Of a DNA stretch of 64,000 nt, positions 42,456 to 50,447 are shown piece after piece. The stretch lies in NCBI RefSeq assembly GCF_040932035.1, contig NZ_JBFRBB010000001.1:1116001-1180000 (forward strand), given 5' to 3'. This DNA comes from Hoeflea_A sp040932035 (GTDB lineage: Bacteria; Pseudomonadota; Alphaproteobacteria; Rhizobiales; Rhizobiaceae). The notes beneath the pieces were generated by a model. It made no database searches. It worked only from the letters and a program-made list of their open reading frames with translations, and had not been told where the DNA came from. Each line of letters opens with the position of its first letter. Positions within the stretch are counted from its first letter, which is position 1. The position numbers and the translations under genes were made by a program.

Positions 42456-42860
42456 ATGAGAAAACCAGCGCAAAACGGAGGATCAGATGATCCTGCTCCT
42501 GATGATGGCGAGCGGAAAGATCAGGCCGGTAGTCTGGAAGAGCGCCGCAGGCAGCTGGAAGCAGAGCTCGCTTCCCGTCGTCCGGCGGACAAACCGGATA
42601 AGGAATCTGAGTGGGCGGGTAAGTCGTCCTACGCCAAGGCGTTTCAGCTTTCGACCGAGTTTGTCGCCGCGATATTTGTCGGAACGCTTCTTGGCTATCT
42701 GATCGACCGTTTCTTGGGGACAACGCCCTGGGGGATGATCGTCTTTCTTCTGTTGGGGTTCGTCGCAGGGGTACTGAATGTTATGCGTTCGGCCGGTCTG
42801 GTTGCGGAAAACCGCATGCCCGGCAAGAACGACAAGGACAACCATAACGCCGATGGCTGA
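42456..42860 (+). CDS. atpI: ATP synthase accessory protein AtpI
   Basis: 134 residues. A charged N-terminus (SLEERRRQLEAELASRR) is followed by two membrane helices (FVAAIFVGTLLGYLIDRFL and IVFLLLGFVAGVLNVMRSAG) of the AtpI/gene 1 kind, helping c-ring assembly or Mg uptake. First gene of the F0 operon. ATG 42456 is chosen because the promoter occupies the earlier in-frame region; GTG 42438 would also fit. Confidence 0.9.
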   Translation: MRKPAQNGGSDDPAPDDGERKDQAGSLEERRRQLEAELASRRPADKPDKESEWAGKSSYAKAFQLSTEFVAAIFVGTLLGYLIDRFLGTTPWGMIVFLLLGFVAGVLNVMRSAGLVAENRMPGKNDKDNHNADG

Positions 42861-42889
42861 ACAGGCCGGCGCAACGAGAGAGGCATCCG

Positions 42890-43639
42890 GTGGCAAACGA
42901 TCCGATCCACCAGTTCCAGATCAGCAAACTCATTCCCATTGAAGTTGGCGGTCTCGATTTCTCATTCACCAATTCGTCGCTGTTCATGGTTGCGACGGTT
43001 GCGGTCGCGTCAGGATTTCTGTTTCTGACGACTTCCAATCGCGGCATGGTTCCGAGCCGCATGCAATCCGTTTCAGAGATGTGTTACGAATTTGTGGCAT
43101 CAATGCTCAGGGACGGGGCGGGGTCAGGCGGGATGCGCTTTTTCCCGATGGTATTCTCGCTCTTCATGTTCGTCCTCGTTGCCAATCTTCTTGGCATGTT
43201 CCCGTATTTCTTTACCGTCACCAGCCATATCATCGTGACCTTTGTGCTCGCCATGCTCGTTATCGGGACGGTTGTCGTCTACGGTTTCATGAAGCACGGC
43301 CTCGGCTTTCTCAATCTGTTCGTGCCGAGCGGTGTTCCGGGCGTGCTGCTGCCGCTGGTGGTGGCGATCGAAATCATTTCGTTCCTGTCCCGTCCGATCA
43401 GCCTGTCGGTTCGTCTTTTTGCGAACATGCTTGCCGGACACATCACGCTCAAAGTTTTCGCAGGATTTGTGACCTCGCTTGGTGCGCTTGGCGCACTCGG
43501 CGTCGGCGGCGCCATCCTGCCCCTGATCATGACGGTCGCACTGACCGGTCTTGAGTTTCTGGTTGCCTTCCTGCAGGCCTATGTCTTTGCGGTGCTGACT
43601 TGCATGTACCTCAACGACGCCCTGCACCCCGGTCACTAG
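42890..43639 (+). CDS. atpB: ATP synthase F0 subunit a
   Basis: 249 residues from GTG 42890. Integral membrane subunit of the proton channel. The essential Arg sits in RPISLSVRLFANMLAGH, and EFLVAFLQAYVFAVLTCMYLNDALHPGH is the standard C-terminus. Start residues MANDPIHQFQISKLIPIEVGG are the common rhizobial form, which supports the GTG. Confidence 0.98.
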   Translation: MANDPIHQFQISKLIPIEVGGLDFSFTNSSLFMVATVAVASGFLFLTTSNRGMVPSRMQSVSEMCYEFVASMLRDGAGSGGMRFFPMVFSLFMFVLVANLLGMFPYFFTVTSHIIVTFVLAMLVIGTVVVYGFMKHGLGFLNLFVPSGVPGVLLPLVVAIEIISFLSRPISLSVRLFANMLAGHITLKVFAGFVTSLGALGALGVGGAILPLIMTVALTGLEFLVAFLQAYVFAVLTCMYLNDALHPGH

Positions 43640-43705
43640 GAGAAGAAATTGGCGGCGATGCCGCCAGTCCAATAGCCGCAATTATCCCATTCGAAGGAGT
43701 TTACT

Positions 43706-43933
43706 ATGGAAGCGGACGCAGCAAAATTCATCGGCGCAGGCATTGCCTGTCTCGGCATGGGCGGTGCAGGCATTGGCCTCGGCACCATCTTCGGAAACTA
43801 CCTTTCCGGCGCTCTGCGCAACCCTTCAGCAGCTGACGGCCAGTTCGGTCGCCTGATCTTCGGCTTCGCCGTTACGGAAGCTCTGGGCATCTTCTCGCTG
43901 CTCGTTGCACTGCTCCTCCTCTTCGCTGTCTGA
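43706..43933 (+). CDS. atpE: ATP synthase F0 subunit c
   Basis: 75 residues: two membrane helices joined by the polar loop RNPS. The proton-binding carboxylate is Glu58 in FAVTEALGIFSLL. Glycine-rich first helix (GAGIACLGMGGAGIGLG) is as usual. Preceded by AAGGAG at an ideal distance, consistent with high translation needed for the c-ring. Confidence 0.98.
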   Translation: MEADAAKFIGAGIACLGMGGAGIGLGTIFGNYLSGALRNPSAADGQFGRLIFGFAVTEALGIFSLLVALLLLFAV

Positions 43934-43954
43934 TTCATTTCGGACTGGCGCATC

Positions 43955-43978
43955 TGGCCACGCCTAAGGGGGTGGCCA
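43955..43978 (+). other. Intercistronic hairpin after atpE
   Basis: TGGCCAC and GTGGCCA form a 7-bp stem around a 10-base loop, 22 bases after the atpE stop, with no T-tract. In atp operons such hairpins help set different subunit levels; a role in stabilising atpE mRNA is inferred. Confidence 0.4.
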
Positions 43979-44083
43979 CGGAGCGGCGCCGATCTTTTTG
44001 AAGGTCACCGCTCTTGAAGTCGAACCGCAGCGCCCGGGCGATGAAACTGCTCCGGTTGTAGCGGAACTATTTTGGAGGCAACC

Positions 44084-44638
44084 ATGCTAGTGACAGCGGC
44101 CTACGCAGCCACTGCTGAAACTGCTGAACATGCGGCAGAGGGCAATTTCCCGCCCTTTGACAGCTCCACATTTGCATCGCAAATTCTGTGGCTGGTCATT
44201 ACGTTCGGCTTTTTCTACCTGTTCATGTCGCGGGTCGTGCTGCCGCGTATCGGCAGCATTCTGGAAACGCGTCGTGACCGGATCGCTCAGGATCTCAACG
44301 AGGCCAACCGCCTGAAGGAAGAAGCCGATCAGGCTTTCGCCACCTATGAGCAGGAACTGGCCGACGCCAAGTCCAAGGCGCACGAGATTGCCCAGGCAGC
44401 TCGCGACGCCGCAAAGGCGGACGCCGATGCGGAGCGTGCCAAGGTCGAGGCCGAGGTTGCCGGCAAGCTCGAGAAGGCCGAGGCTGAAATTGCGGCGGTC
44501 AAGACCAAGGCGCTTGCCGAAGTCGGCACGATTGCCGCCGATACGACGGCTGCGATCGTCAAGCAGCTGATTGGTGGAACCGTCACGAAAGCCAAGCTCA
44601 CGGCAGCCGTCAAGGCTGCTGCGGAAGGGAGAGAATAA
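44084..44638 (+). CDS. atpF': ATP synthase F0 subunit b'
   Basis: 184 residues. One membrane helix (ILWLVITFGFFYLFMSRVVLP) near residue 40 after an Ala/Glu-rich extension, then a long coiled-coil with Ala/Lys/Glu repeats. Photosynthetic and many alphaproteobacteria carry two different b subunits, b' and b; the N-terminal extension and the first position mark this as b'. ATG 44084 follows GGAGG. The stop overlaps the atpF start (TAATG). Confidence 0.94.
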   Translation: MLVTAAYAATAETAEHAAEGNFPPFDSSTFASQILWLVITFGFFYLFMSRVVLPRIGSILETRRDRIAQDLNEANRLKEEADQAFATYEQELADAKSKAHEIAQAARDAAKADADAERAKVEAEVAGKLEKAEAEIAAVKTKALAEVGTIAADTTAAIVKQLIGGTVTKAKLTAAVKAAAEGRE

Positions 44639-45117
44639 TGGACGCCACTTTTTGGGCCTTCGTCTCCCTCATCCTCTTCCTGGGCCTGATCGCCTATCTG
44701 AAAGTGCCGGGCATGTTGACCAAGTCGCTGGACGAGCGGGCCGACAAGATCCGCAACGAACTCGACGAGGCACGCCGTCTGCGCGAGGAAGCACAGCAGC
44801 TCCTGGCCGAGTACCAGCGCAAGCGCAAGGATGCCGAGAAGGAAGCCGGTGAATTGATCGCCGCTGCCGAACATGAGGCTGCCGGCCTGGTTGCCGAAGC
44901 CCGGCAGAAGACGGAAGAATATGTTACGCGCCGCACGGCAATGGCCGAGCAGAAGATTGCCCTGGCCGAAGCCGAGGCGGTCAATGAGGTTCGCCGCTCG
45001 GCCGTGGATATTGCGGTGTCCGCTGCCGAGACGCTGATCACCGAAAAGGCCGACGCCAAAACGGCCGGCGAACTGTTCGATTCATCCGTTGCAGAGCTGA
45101 AAGAGCGGCTGAACTGA
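44638..45117 (+). CDS. atpF: ATP synthase F0 subunit b
   Basis: 159 residues: an N-terminal membrane helix (FWAFVSLILFLGLIAYLKVPG) and a long charged coiled-coil (LDEARRLREEAQQLLAEYQRK) that forms the peripheral stalk with b'. The start overlaps the b' stop. It is the last gene of the F0 operon; the F1 subunits are not in this window, as is normal when F0 and F1 operons are split. Confidence 0.96.
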   Translation: MDATFWAFVSLILFLGLIAYLKVPGMLTKSLDERADKIRNELDEARRLREEAQQLLAEYQRKRKDAEKEAGELIAAAEHEAAGLVAEARQKTEEYVTRRTAMAEQKIALAEAEAVNEVRRSAVDIAVSAAETLITEKADAKTAGELFDSSVAELKERLN

Positions 45118-45141
45118 TCCACGGTTCCTGATCGAAGTTTC

Positions 45142-45174
45142 AAAGGCCGGGGTTTCCCCGGCCTTTGCTTTTTT
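45142..45174 (+). terminator. Rho-independent terminator of the atp operon
   Basis: AAAGGCCGGGG, loop TTT, CCCCGGCCTTT: an 11-bp perfect stem followed by GCTTTTTT. It lies 24 bases after the atpF stop. Confidence 0.93.
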
Positions 45175-45223
45175 GGGACAGTTGGTTTATCGCTGGAAAC
45201 GCATCGCAAGGTTTTGTGATGCA

Positions 45224-45390
45224 TCGTTCTCAGGGCGGGGTGAAATTCCCCACCGGCGGTGACGATGGTTGAAGGCTGTTCAACGCCCAATACCTCGAAG
45301 CCCGCGAGCGCCCGGTCCAAAAGACCGGGGTCAGCAGATTCGGTGAGATTCCGAAGCCGACGGTCATAGTCCGGATGGAAGAGAGCGGGT
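45224..45390 (+). ncRNA. FMN riboswitch (RFN element)
   Basis: Canonical RFN signature: CAGGGCGGGGTGAAATTCCC followed by the CACCGGCGGT segment, the AGCCCGCGAGCG segment, a GGTCAGCAGATTCGGTGAG segment and CCGACGGTCATAGTCCGGAT near the end. It binds FMN and turns down expression. It precedes an EamA-type transporter gene by about 90 bases. A downstream hairpin (GTATTCCG/CGGAATAC, 45403-45422) and a segment GCCCTGA at 45441-45447, complementary to TCAGGGC at 45230-45236, could be the switching part. Confidence 0.96.
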
Positions 45391-45476
45391 CAGGACACGG
45401 ACGTATTCCGGCTGCGGAATACTGTGTGTCATGCCTGTATGCCCTGATTCCTCTAGGTTCTTAAAAGGAACAAGTG

Positions 45477-46397
45477 ATGAATCAGAAAACACTTCTCCAA
45501 AACGCTAAATTCATTTCCGGCAATCCTGCGCTGGAAGCCGCGTTCTATATGGTTGCCGCCGGCGCCGCCTTTGCGCTGGTCAATGTCAGCATTCAGGCGG
45601 TCACCATGCGGTACGGAATGCAATCGACGTCGGCGGCCTTCTGGCAATATCTTATCGCCATGCTTTGCGGCGTGCCGTGGATCGTTCGCACGGGACTGGG
45701 CGTTCTGAAGACGGCCAATCCCGGAGCGCATATCGTTCGTGTTGTGCTGGCTGCCATTGGCGTACAGTTCTGGGTTGCCGGACTTGCTGCCGTGCCGATC
45801 TGGCAGGCGATTGCCCTAATCATGACGTCGCCTTTTTTTGTAACGCTTGGTGCCGGTTTGCTGCTTGGCGAGCGTGTCGGGCCGGCGCGGTGGATGGCGA
45901 CCCTTGCAGGATTTGCCGGCGGCATGATCATTCTGGCGCCGTGGTCCGATGCATTTTCCACCGCGACATTGTTACCGGTAGCCGCCGCAGTTTTCTGGGC
46001 CGCGACATCGCTGATGACCAAGCGGCTGACGGAAGACGAATCGTCGAAAACAATCACGCTTTACATGCTTTTATTGCTGACGCCCATCAATGCCGGTCTG
46101 GCGGCCTCATCCGGCGGTTTCGCCGTGCCGGGCTCCATGGCGATCGGGCTGATCATTGCCGCAGGATTGCTGACAATCATCGCGCAGTTCCTGATAGTCA
46201 GGGCCTATGCGAAGGCCGATGCGGCTTATGTGCAGCCATTTGATCATCTCAAGCTGCCGCTCAATGTCGTGGCCGGCTGGGTCGTCTTCGGGTTTGTGCC
46301 GACGGGCAATTTATGGCTTGGGTCGCTTCTGATCGTGTCGGCGTCGATCTTCATCGCCCACCGGGAATCGCGCGAGGCGGCACCTCAGCCCGCTTGA
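45477..46397 (+). CDS. ribN: RibN-like riboflavin transporter (EamA/DMT family)
   Basis: 306 residues, about ten membrane helices in two EamA repeats (AAFALVNVSIQAVTMRYG and a second around AAVFWAATSLMTKRLTED). Riboswitch control by FMN marks it as a riboflavin importer of the RibN type known from rhizobia and Brucella-related species; the sequence alone says only drug/metabolite transporter. ATG 45477 has AAAAGGAA upstream; a GTG directly before it (45474) is in the same frame. Stands as a single gene. Confidence 0.88.
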   Translation: MNQKTLLQNAKFISGNPALEAAFYMVAAGAAFALVNVSIQAVTMRYGMQSTSAAFWQYLIAMLCGVPWIVRTGLGVLKTANPGAHIVRVVLAAIGVQFWVAGLAAVPIWQAIALIMTSPFFVTLGAGLLLGERVGPARWMATLAGFAGGMIILAPWSDAFSTATLLPVAAAVFWAATSLMTKRLTEDESSKTITLYMLLLLTPINAGLAASSGGFAVPGSMAIGLIIAAGLLTIIAQFLIVRAYAKADAAYVQPFDHLKLPLNVVAGWVVFGFVPTGNLWLGSLLIVSASIFIAHRESREAAPQPA

Positions 46398-46405
46398 TCG
46401 ACGCG

Positions 46406-47098
46406 CTATGGATCGCTGCGCATCGGTCTGAAACTCATTCGGTGCAAGGAGCAGGGGCCGTTATCGGCAATTGCCTTGCGGTGGGCGGCGGTTCCGTAGC
46501 CGGCATGTTTGTCGAAGCCGAAATCGGGAAAGTCCGCCGCTGAGCGTTCCATCATGCGGTCCCGCATAACCTTGGCGACGATCGATGCGGCGGCAATCGA
46601 CAAAGACCGCGCGTCACCCTTGATGACCGCTCTTGCGCGGCAACGAAGACCCGGCGGAACATCGCGTCCGTCGATCAGTGCATATTCGGGTAGGCGCGGA
46701 AGGGCGGCAAGCGCGCGGCGCATGGCATCGAGACTTGCCTTGCGGATATCCGTGCGGTCGATGTGGGTGGGGCCTGAAGAAGCTACCGCGACCTCGGCTG
46801 TGGCAAGAATGAGATCGAACAGGCTCTGCCGCTTTTTCGCCGTCAGTTTCTTCGAGTCGTCGAGCCCCGGCGGGATGTTTTCAGGATCGAGAATGACGGC
46901 TGCCGCGACGACCGGTCCGGCAAGCGGCCCACGCCCGGCTTCATCCGCGCCGGCAACAGGCCGCCCTGGTGCTCCGGCCTCGATTTCCAGGCAATAGTCA
47001 GGCCGGTCTGCAGGCAAAAGAAACAGCTCGGCCTGCTTTGCCGCCGTTTTGTTGGCGGCGGTCCTCTTCTTGCGAGAATCAGGTGGGGTGCGAGACAT
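46406..47098 (-). CDS. rnhB: Ribonuclease HII
   Basis: 230 residues. Removes RNA from RNA-DNA hybrids, including single ribonucleotides. Metal-binding acids: Asp and Glu in AGADEAGRGPLAGPVVAAAV, Asp in DDSKKLTAKKR region and Asp in IDGRDVP; C-terminal SIAAASIVAKVMRDRMM and HAGYGTAAHRKAI are family standards. An N-terminal Lys/Thr/Ala-rich extension of about 45 residues precedes the domain. The start ATG lies in the loop of an inverted repeat (47082-47121). Confidence 0.95.
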   Translation of the reverse strand: MSRTPPDSRKKRTAANKTAAKQAELFLLPADRPDYCLEIEAGAPGRPVAGADEAGRGPLAGPVVAAAVILDPENIPPGLDDSKKLTAKKRQSLFDLILATAEVAVASSGPTHIDRTDIRKASLDAMRRALAALPRLPEYALIDGRDVPPGLRCRARAVIKGDARSLSIAAASIVAKVMRDRMMERSAADFPDFGFDKHAGYGTAAHRKAIADNGPCSLHRMSFRPMRSDP

Positions 47099-47121
47099 TG
47101 CGGCAAACTCGCACGCCCACC
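47082..47121. repeat. Inverted repeat around the rnhB start codon
   Basis: GGTGGG-GTGCGAG (47082-47094) faces CTCGCAC-G-CCCACC (47108-47121), a 13-bp stem with one bulged base. The rnhB ATG (47098-47096 on the minus strand) lies in the 13-base loop. In the mRNA this hairpin could limit ribosome access. It may also be partly forced by the coding sequence. Confidence 0.5.
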
Positions 47122-47256
47122 CGACCCCCTGCAAGTCCCTCCTCGGGGAGGCGATTGTCCGGACGGCAGAACCCGGATCATTCGCTCCCGAAAGACCGAA
47201 TTCCCATGTGAGGCACGGGCGGCGGGAACTCGGCTGCGGCTTTGCGGAGGGAGACG

Positions 47257-47291
47257 TCGCCATGGCCGGTCGGGGAAAACGGCCATGGCGA
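47257..47291. terminator. Perfect 12-bp hairpin downstream of the radical SAM gene
   Basis: TCGCCATGGCCG (47257-47268) and CGGCCATGGCGA (47280-47291) form a perfect stem with an 11-base loop. It begins 12 bases after the minus-strand stop at 47304. There is no long T-tract, so it is either a weak terminator or a protein- or RNA-level 3'-end structure; the two arms also each contain the palindrome CCATGG. Confidence 0.55.
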
Positions 47292-47303
47292 AAGGCGTTG
47301 TTT

Positions 47304-48461
47304 CTAAAGAAGGTTGAGCTGCACCCCCATGCCGAGCGGCGGTGTGAACAGATCGGTGCGCAGCGAGCGCCATCTCCTGTCCAGACCCAGCTTCTTTGTG
47401 GCAATTTCGAAGCGCCGTGCCAACTGCCAGGCATAGGGCCCGCTGCCTTTCATGCGCTTGTTGAAATCAGCGTCGTAATCCTTGCCGCCGCGCATCGAAC
47501 GCACCAGCGACATGACATGGCGATAGCGGTCGGGATAGTGGCGCAAGAGCCAGTCCCTGAACAGCGGGCTGACTTCGAGCGGCAGGCGCAGCAGGATATA
47601 GCTCGCCGTACAGGCGCCGGCCGCCTTTGCCGAATCGAGAATACGCTCCATCTCGTGGTCGTTGAGGCCGGGAATGACCGGCGATGCCATCACGGCGACC
47701 GGAATGCTGGCGTCCGAAAGGCTGCGGATCGCCTCCAGCCGCCGCACTGGTGTCGAAGCCCTCGGTTCCATGGAGCGGGCAAGCTTGCGGTCGAGCGTCG
47801 TAACGGACACGGCAACCTTGACGAGGTCCTTTTCCGCCATCTGTGAAAGGATATCGATGTCGCGCAGCACAGTCGCGGATTTCGTCACGATGCCGACCGG
47901 ATGATTGCAGGCATTGAGCACCTCGAGCAGCTGGCGCATGATTCGCCACTTCTTCTCGATCGGCTGATAGGGGTCCGTATTGGTGCCGATGGCGATCACC
48001 CGCGGCTTGTAGCCGGCTTTGGCCAGTTCCCGCTCGAGCAGCTTTGGTGCATCGGGCTTGGCAAACAGGCGCGATTCGAAATCAAGCCCCGGCGAAAGGC
48101 CCATGAAGGCATGGGTAGGACGCGCAAAGCAGTAGATACAACCGTGCTCGCAGCCGCGATACGGATTGATGGAACGGTCGAAGGAAATGTCGGGTGACGT
48201 GTTACGGGTGATGATTGTGCGCGGCTTTTCAACCTGAACCTCGGTCCGGAAGGCCGGCAGATCCTCGAGCGTTTCCCAGCCATCGTCAAATATCTGACGG
48301 GACTTGTTTTCGAAGCGTCCGCTTGGGTTGATACCGGCACCGCGGCCGCGCCGCCGGTCGATGTCGATGCGCATGCCGGAGCGTGCGACAAGCGCGTCGG
48401 CGACATCGGCCCTGTTCGAAGGGGCAAGGGCGTTTTGCCTGAAATGATCCAGCTCGCTCAT
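47304..48461 (-). CDS. PA0069-family radical SAM protein
   Basis: 385 residues. Radical SAM cluster motif CEHGCIYC after about residue 105, in the stretch SINPYRGCEHGCIYCFARPTHAFM, plus GTNTDPYQPIEKKW and the VTTLDRKLARSMEPRASTP region. These identify the PA0069/SplB-like family, whose function is uncharacterised; it resembles spore photoproduct lyase but lacks other Spl features. ATG 48461 follows GGAAGG. In several Hyphomicrobiales it neighbours rnhB, as here. Confidence 0.88.
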   Translation of the reverse strand: MSELDHFRQNALAPSNRADVADALVARSGMRIDIDRRRGRGAGINPSGRFENKSRQIFDDGWETLEDLPAFRTEVQVEKPRTIITRNTSPDISFDRSINPYRGCEHGCIYCFARPTHAFMGLSPGLDFESRLFAKPDAPKLLERELAKAGYKPRVIAIGTNTDPYQPIEKKWRIMRQLLEVLNACNHPVGIVTKSATVLRDIDILSQMAEKDLVKVAVSVTTLDRKLARSMEPRASTPVRRLEAIRSLSDASIPVAVMASPVIPGLNDHEMERILDSAKAAGACTASYILLRLPLEVSPLFRDWLLRHYPDRYRHVMSLVRSMRGGKDYDADFNKRMKGSGPYAWQLARRFEIATKKLGLDRRWRSLRTDLFTPPLGMGVQLNLL

Positions 48462-48696
48462 CGGAGCACCCTTCCGTTTGAAATTGGTTTGTGAATTTAT
48501 TCCTAACAAAGGAATGAGAACATAGCAAGAACAAATATGGAGACTGTGGATTGAAATGCAAGACAGTCATCAGGAACGGAGGCCATATGTGATTGCTTCA
48601 CGCGCTATTTTGTCCACCCGCGTTGACCGCGTCCGGAGGCAATGCAAGCATCGCGGCCGCAACGCAACCAGCGACTGACTGAAAAGGAAGCATCCG

Positions 48697-49467
48697 ATGG
48701 GCAGCAAGGTTATTGTCGACAGGCACGGTCCGGTGACGGTCGTGACGATCAACCGGCCGGAAAGCCGCAATGCGGTCGATCCGGAGACAGGCGCACTGCT
48801 GCTTGCCGCGTTCGATGAATTTGATGCCGATGACACGCAGGCCGCTGCGGTTCTGTGCGGGCAGGGCGGAACATTTTGCGCCGGCTTCGACCTCAAGGCC
48901 GTGTCTGCCGGATCTCTCGAGTATGACCCGACAGGCGAGGGGCCGATGGGCCCGACTCGCCGGTTGCTTTCAAAGCCGGTCATTGCAGCCGTAGAGGGTT
49001 ATGCGGTGGCGGGCGGACTTGAACTAGCCCTTTGGTGTGACATGCGTGTCGCTGCGTTCTCTGCCGTCTTCGGAGTGTTCTGCCGCCGCTGGGGTGTGCC
49101 GCTGATCGATGGCGGCAACGTCAGGCTGCCGCGGCTCATCGGCCACAGCCGCGCCATGGACATGATCCTGACGGGCCGCCCGGTCGGGGCCGAGGAAGCA
49201 TTAAGCTTCGGCCTCGCCAACCGTGTCGTGCCGGAAGGAAAGGCTTTGGAGGAGGCGATGTCCCTTGCAAACGACCTTGCCAGGTTCCCACAGACATGCC
49301 TGCGCACAGACCGGATGACTGCCCACCGGCAATGGGGCATGGACCTGCAGGATGCATTGCGCCTGGAAGGCGTTGAAGGCGAAAAACCGGTGCTTGAAGA
49401 AGCGGAAAGGGGTGCGTCGCGTTTTGCGTCGGGCCGCGGCCGCTCCGGCAGTTTCGATGAAATTTAA
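48697..49467 (+). CDS. Enoyl-CoA hydratase/isomerase (crotonase) family protein
   Basis: 256 residues. Crotonase-fold marks: NRPESRNAVDPETG, the oxyanion-hole segment GGTFCAGFDLKAVSAG, and AVEGYAVAGGLELALWCDMRVA; the glutamates of true hydratases are not both obvious (the FGVFCRRWGVPLIDGGNVRLPR region has no clear second Glu), so an isomerase or another crotonase reaction is possible. ATG 48697 with AAAGGAAG upstream. Followed by an IclR regulator on the same strand. Confidence 0.87.
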   Translation: MGSKVIVDRHGPVTVVTINRPESRNAVDPETGALLLAAFDEFDADDTQAAAVLCGQGGTFCAGFDLKAVSAGSLEYDPTGEGPMGPTRRLLSKPVIAAVEGYAVAGGLELALWCDMRVAAFSAVFGVFCRRWGVPLIDGGNVRLPRLIGHSRAMDMILTGRPVGAEEALSFGLANRVVPEGKALEEAMSLANDLARFPQTCLRTDRMTAHRQWGMDLQDALRLEGVEGEKPVLEEAERGASRFASGRGRSGSFDEI

Positions 49468-49589
49468 AACCCGGGCCTGCGCTCGCCGCATCAGCCGGGG
49501 ATGAGACCGCGCGCGGCCGGCAGGCAATTGCGGCAACGAATTCCGTTGGTTACGATTACAATGTGAATCGAATTCCAAACGAAGAAACA

Positions 49590-50393
49590 ATGGAAAGTGT
49601 GCATTTGGCAACCAGAGATCAAAGTCCGGGTGAAAATAATGGCGGGCAGATAGATACACGCAAAGGCGTGCAGTCGGTCGACCGCGCATTCGCCATTTTG
49701 CGGGTTATGGAGGAGGCCGACCGTCCGCTGGCGGTCAAGGAGCTGTCGGAATTGTGCGGCATGCCTCCGTCAAAGGTACATCATTACCTTGTTTCGCTCG
49801 TCCGCTCCGCAGTCGTTCGCCAAAACAGCAATGGCAACTACGATCTCGGTCCGTTCGCCTTGCATCTGGGTATGTCGGCGCTGCGCAGATTGGACACGAT
49901 CGCATTGGGAAGCCGCGCCGCAGAAGCATTGCGCGACAAAACGGGGGAGGCGGTTTTTGTTGCCGTATGGGGCAGCCATGGAGCAACGATCGTGCGTTAC
50001 TTTGAAGGTTTCAGACCAGTTACCGTGGAGGTTCGGGCCGGTCTCATACTGCCTGTCTTTACCTCGGCGACCGGCAGGGTCTTCCTGGCCTGGGGTAATG
50101 CGGGGCAGGTGGAAGCGGTCGGCCAGCGTGAACAGACGAGGACAGGCAACGAGATCGAACAGATCCGCGCCGAGACAATGTCGTCGGGACTGGGCCGCGT
50201 GGACGGAGATCTGCTGCCGCGCATTGCTTCGCTGAGTGCACCCGTCTTTGATCGTGACGATAGGCTGGCGCTGGCCTTGACGTCTTTGGGCTGGATCGAG
50301 GAATTCGACACCGATCCTGACGGCGAAATCGCGGAAGCGCTGAAAGATGCCGCAAGTTCCCTTTCGAAGGAACTCGGCAATACATCCCGATAG
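49590..50393 (+). CDS. IclR-family transcriptional regulator
   Basis: 267 residues. N-terminal winged helix (GVQSVDRAFAILRVMEEADRPLAVKELSELCGMPPSKVHHYLVSL) and a C-terminal effector domain of IclR type (AEALRDKTGEAVFVAVWGSHG, VFTSATGRVFLAWG, ISSLSAPVFDRDDRLALALT-like segments). The first 30 residues are a disordered, Asn/Gly-rich extension; a GTG at 49563 is another possible start. Convergent with a TRAP binding-protein gene; probably controls nearby catabolic genes. Confidence 0.9.
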   Translation: MESVHLATRDQSPGENNGGQIDTRKGVQSVDRAFAILRVMEEADRPLAVKELSELCGMPPSKVHHYLVSLVRSAVVRQNSNGNYDLGPFALHLGMSALRRLDTIALGSRAAEALRDKTGEAVFVAVWGSHGATIVRYFEGFRPVTVEVRAGLILPVFTSATGRVFLAWGNAGQVEAVGQREQTRTGNEIEQIRAETMSSGLGRVDGDLLPRIASLSAPVFDRDDRLALALTSLGWIEEFDTDPDGEIAEALKDAASSLSKELGNTSR

Positions 50394-50394
50394 T

Positions 50395-50425
50395 ACCTGC
50401 AAGGCACCGAAAGTGCCTTGCAGGT
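50395..50425. terminator. Bidirectional terminator hairpin
   Basis: ACCTGCAAGGCAC, loop CGAAA, GTGCCTTGCAGGT: a perfect 13-bp stem between the convergent IclR gene (ends 50393) and the TRAP binding-protein gene (ends 50448). Long GC-rich stems without T-tract are common as bidirectional terminators in this group. Confidence 0.75.
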
Positions 50426-50447
50426 CCCCCGGCCAACGGCTGCGCTT

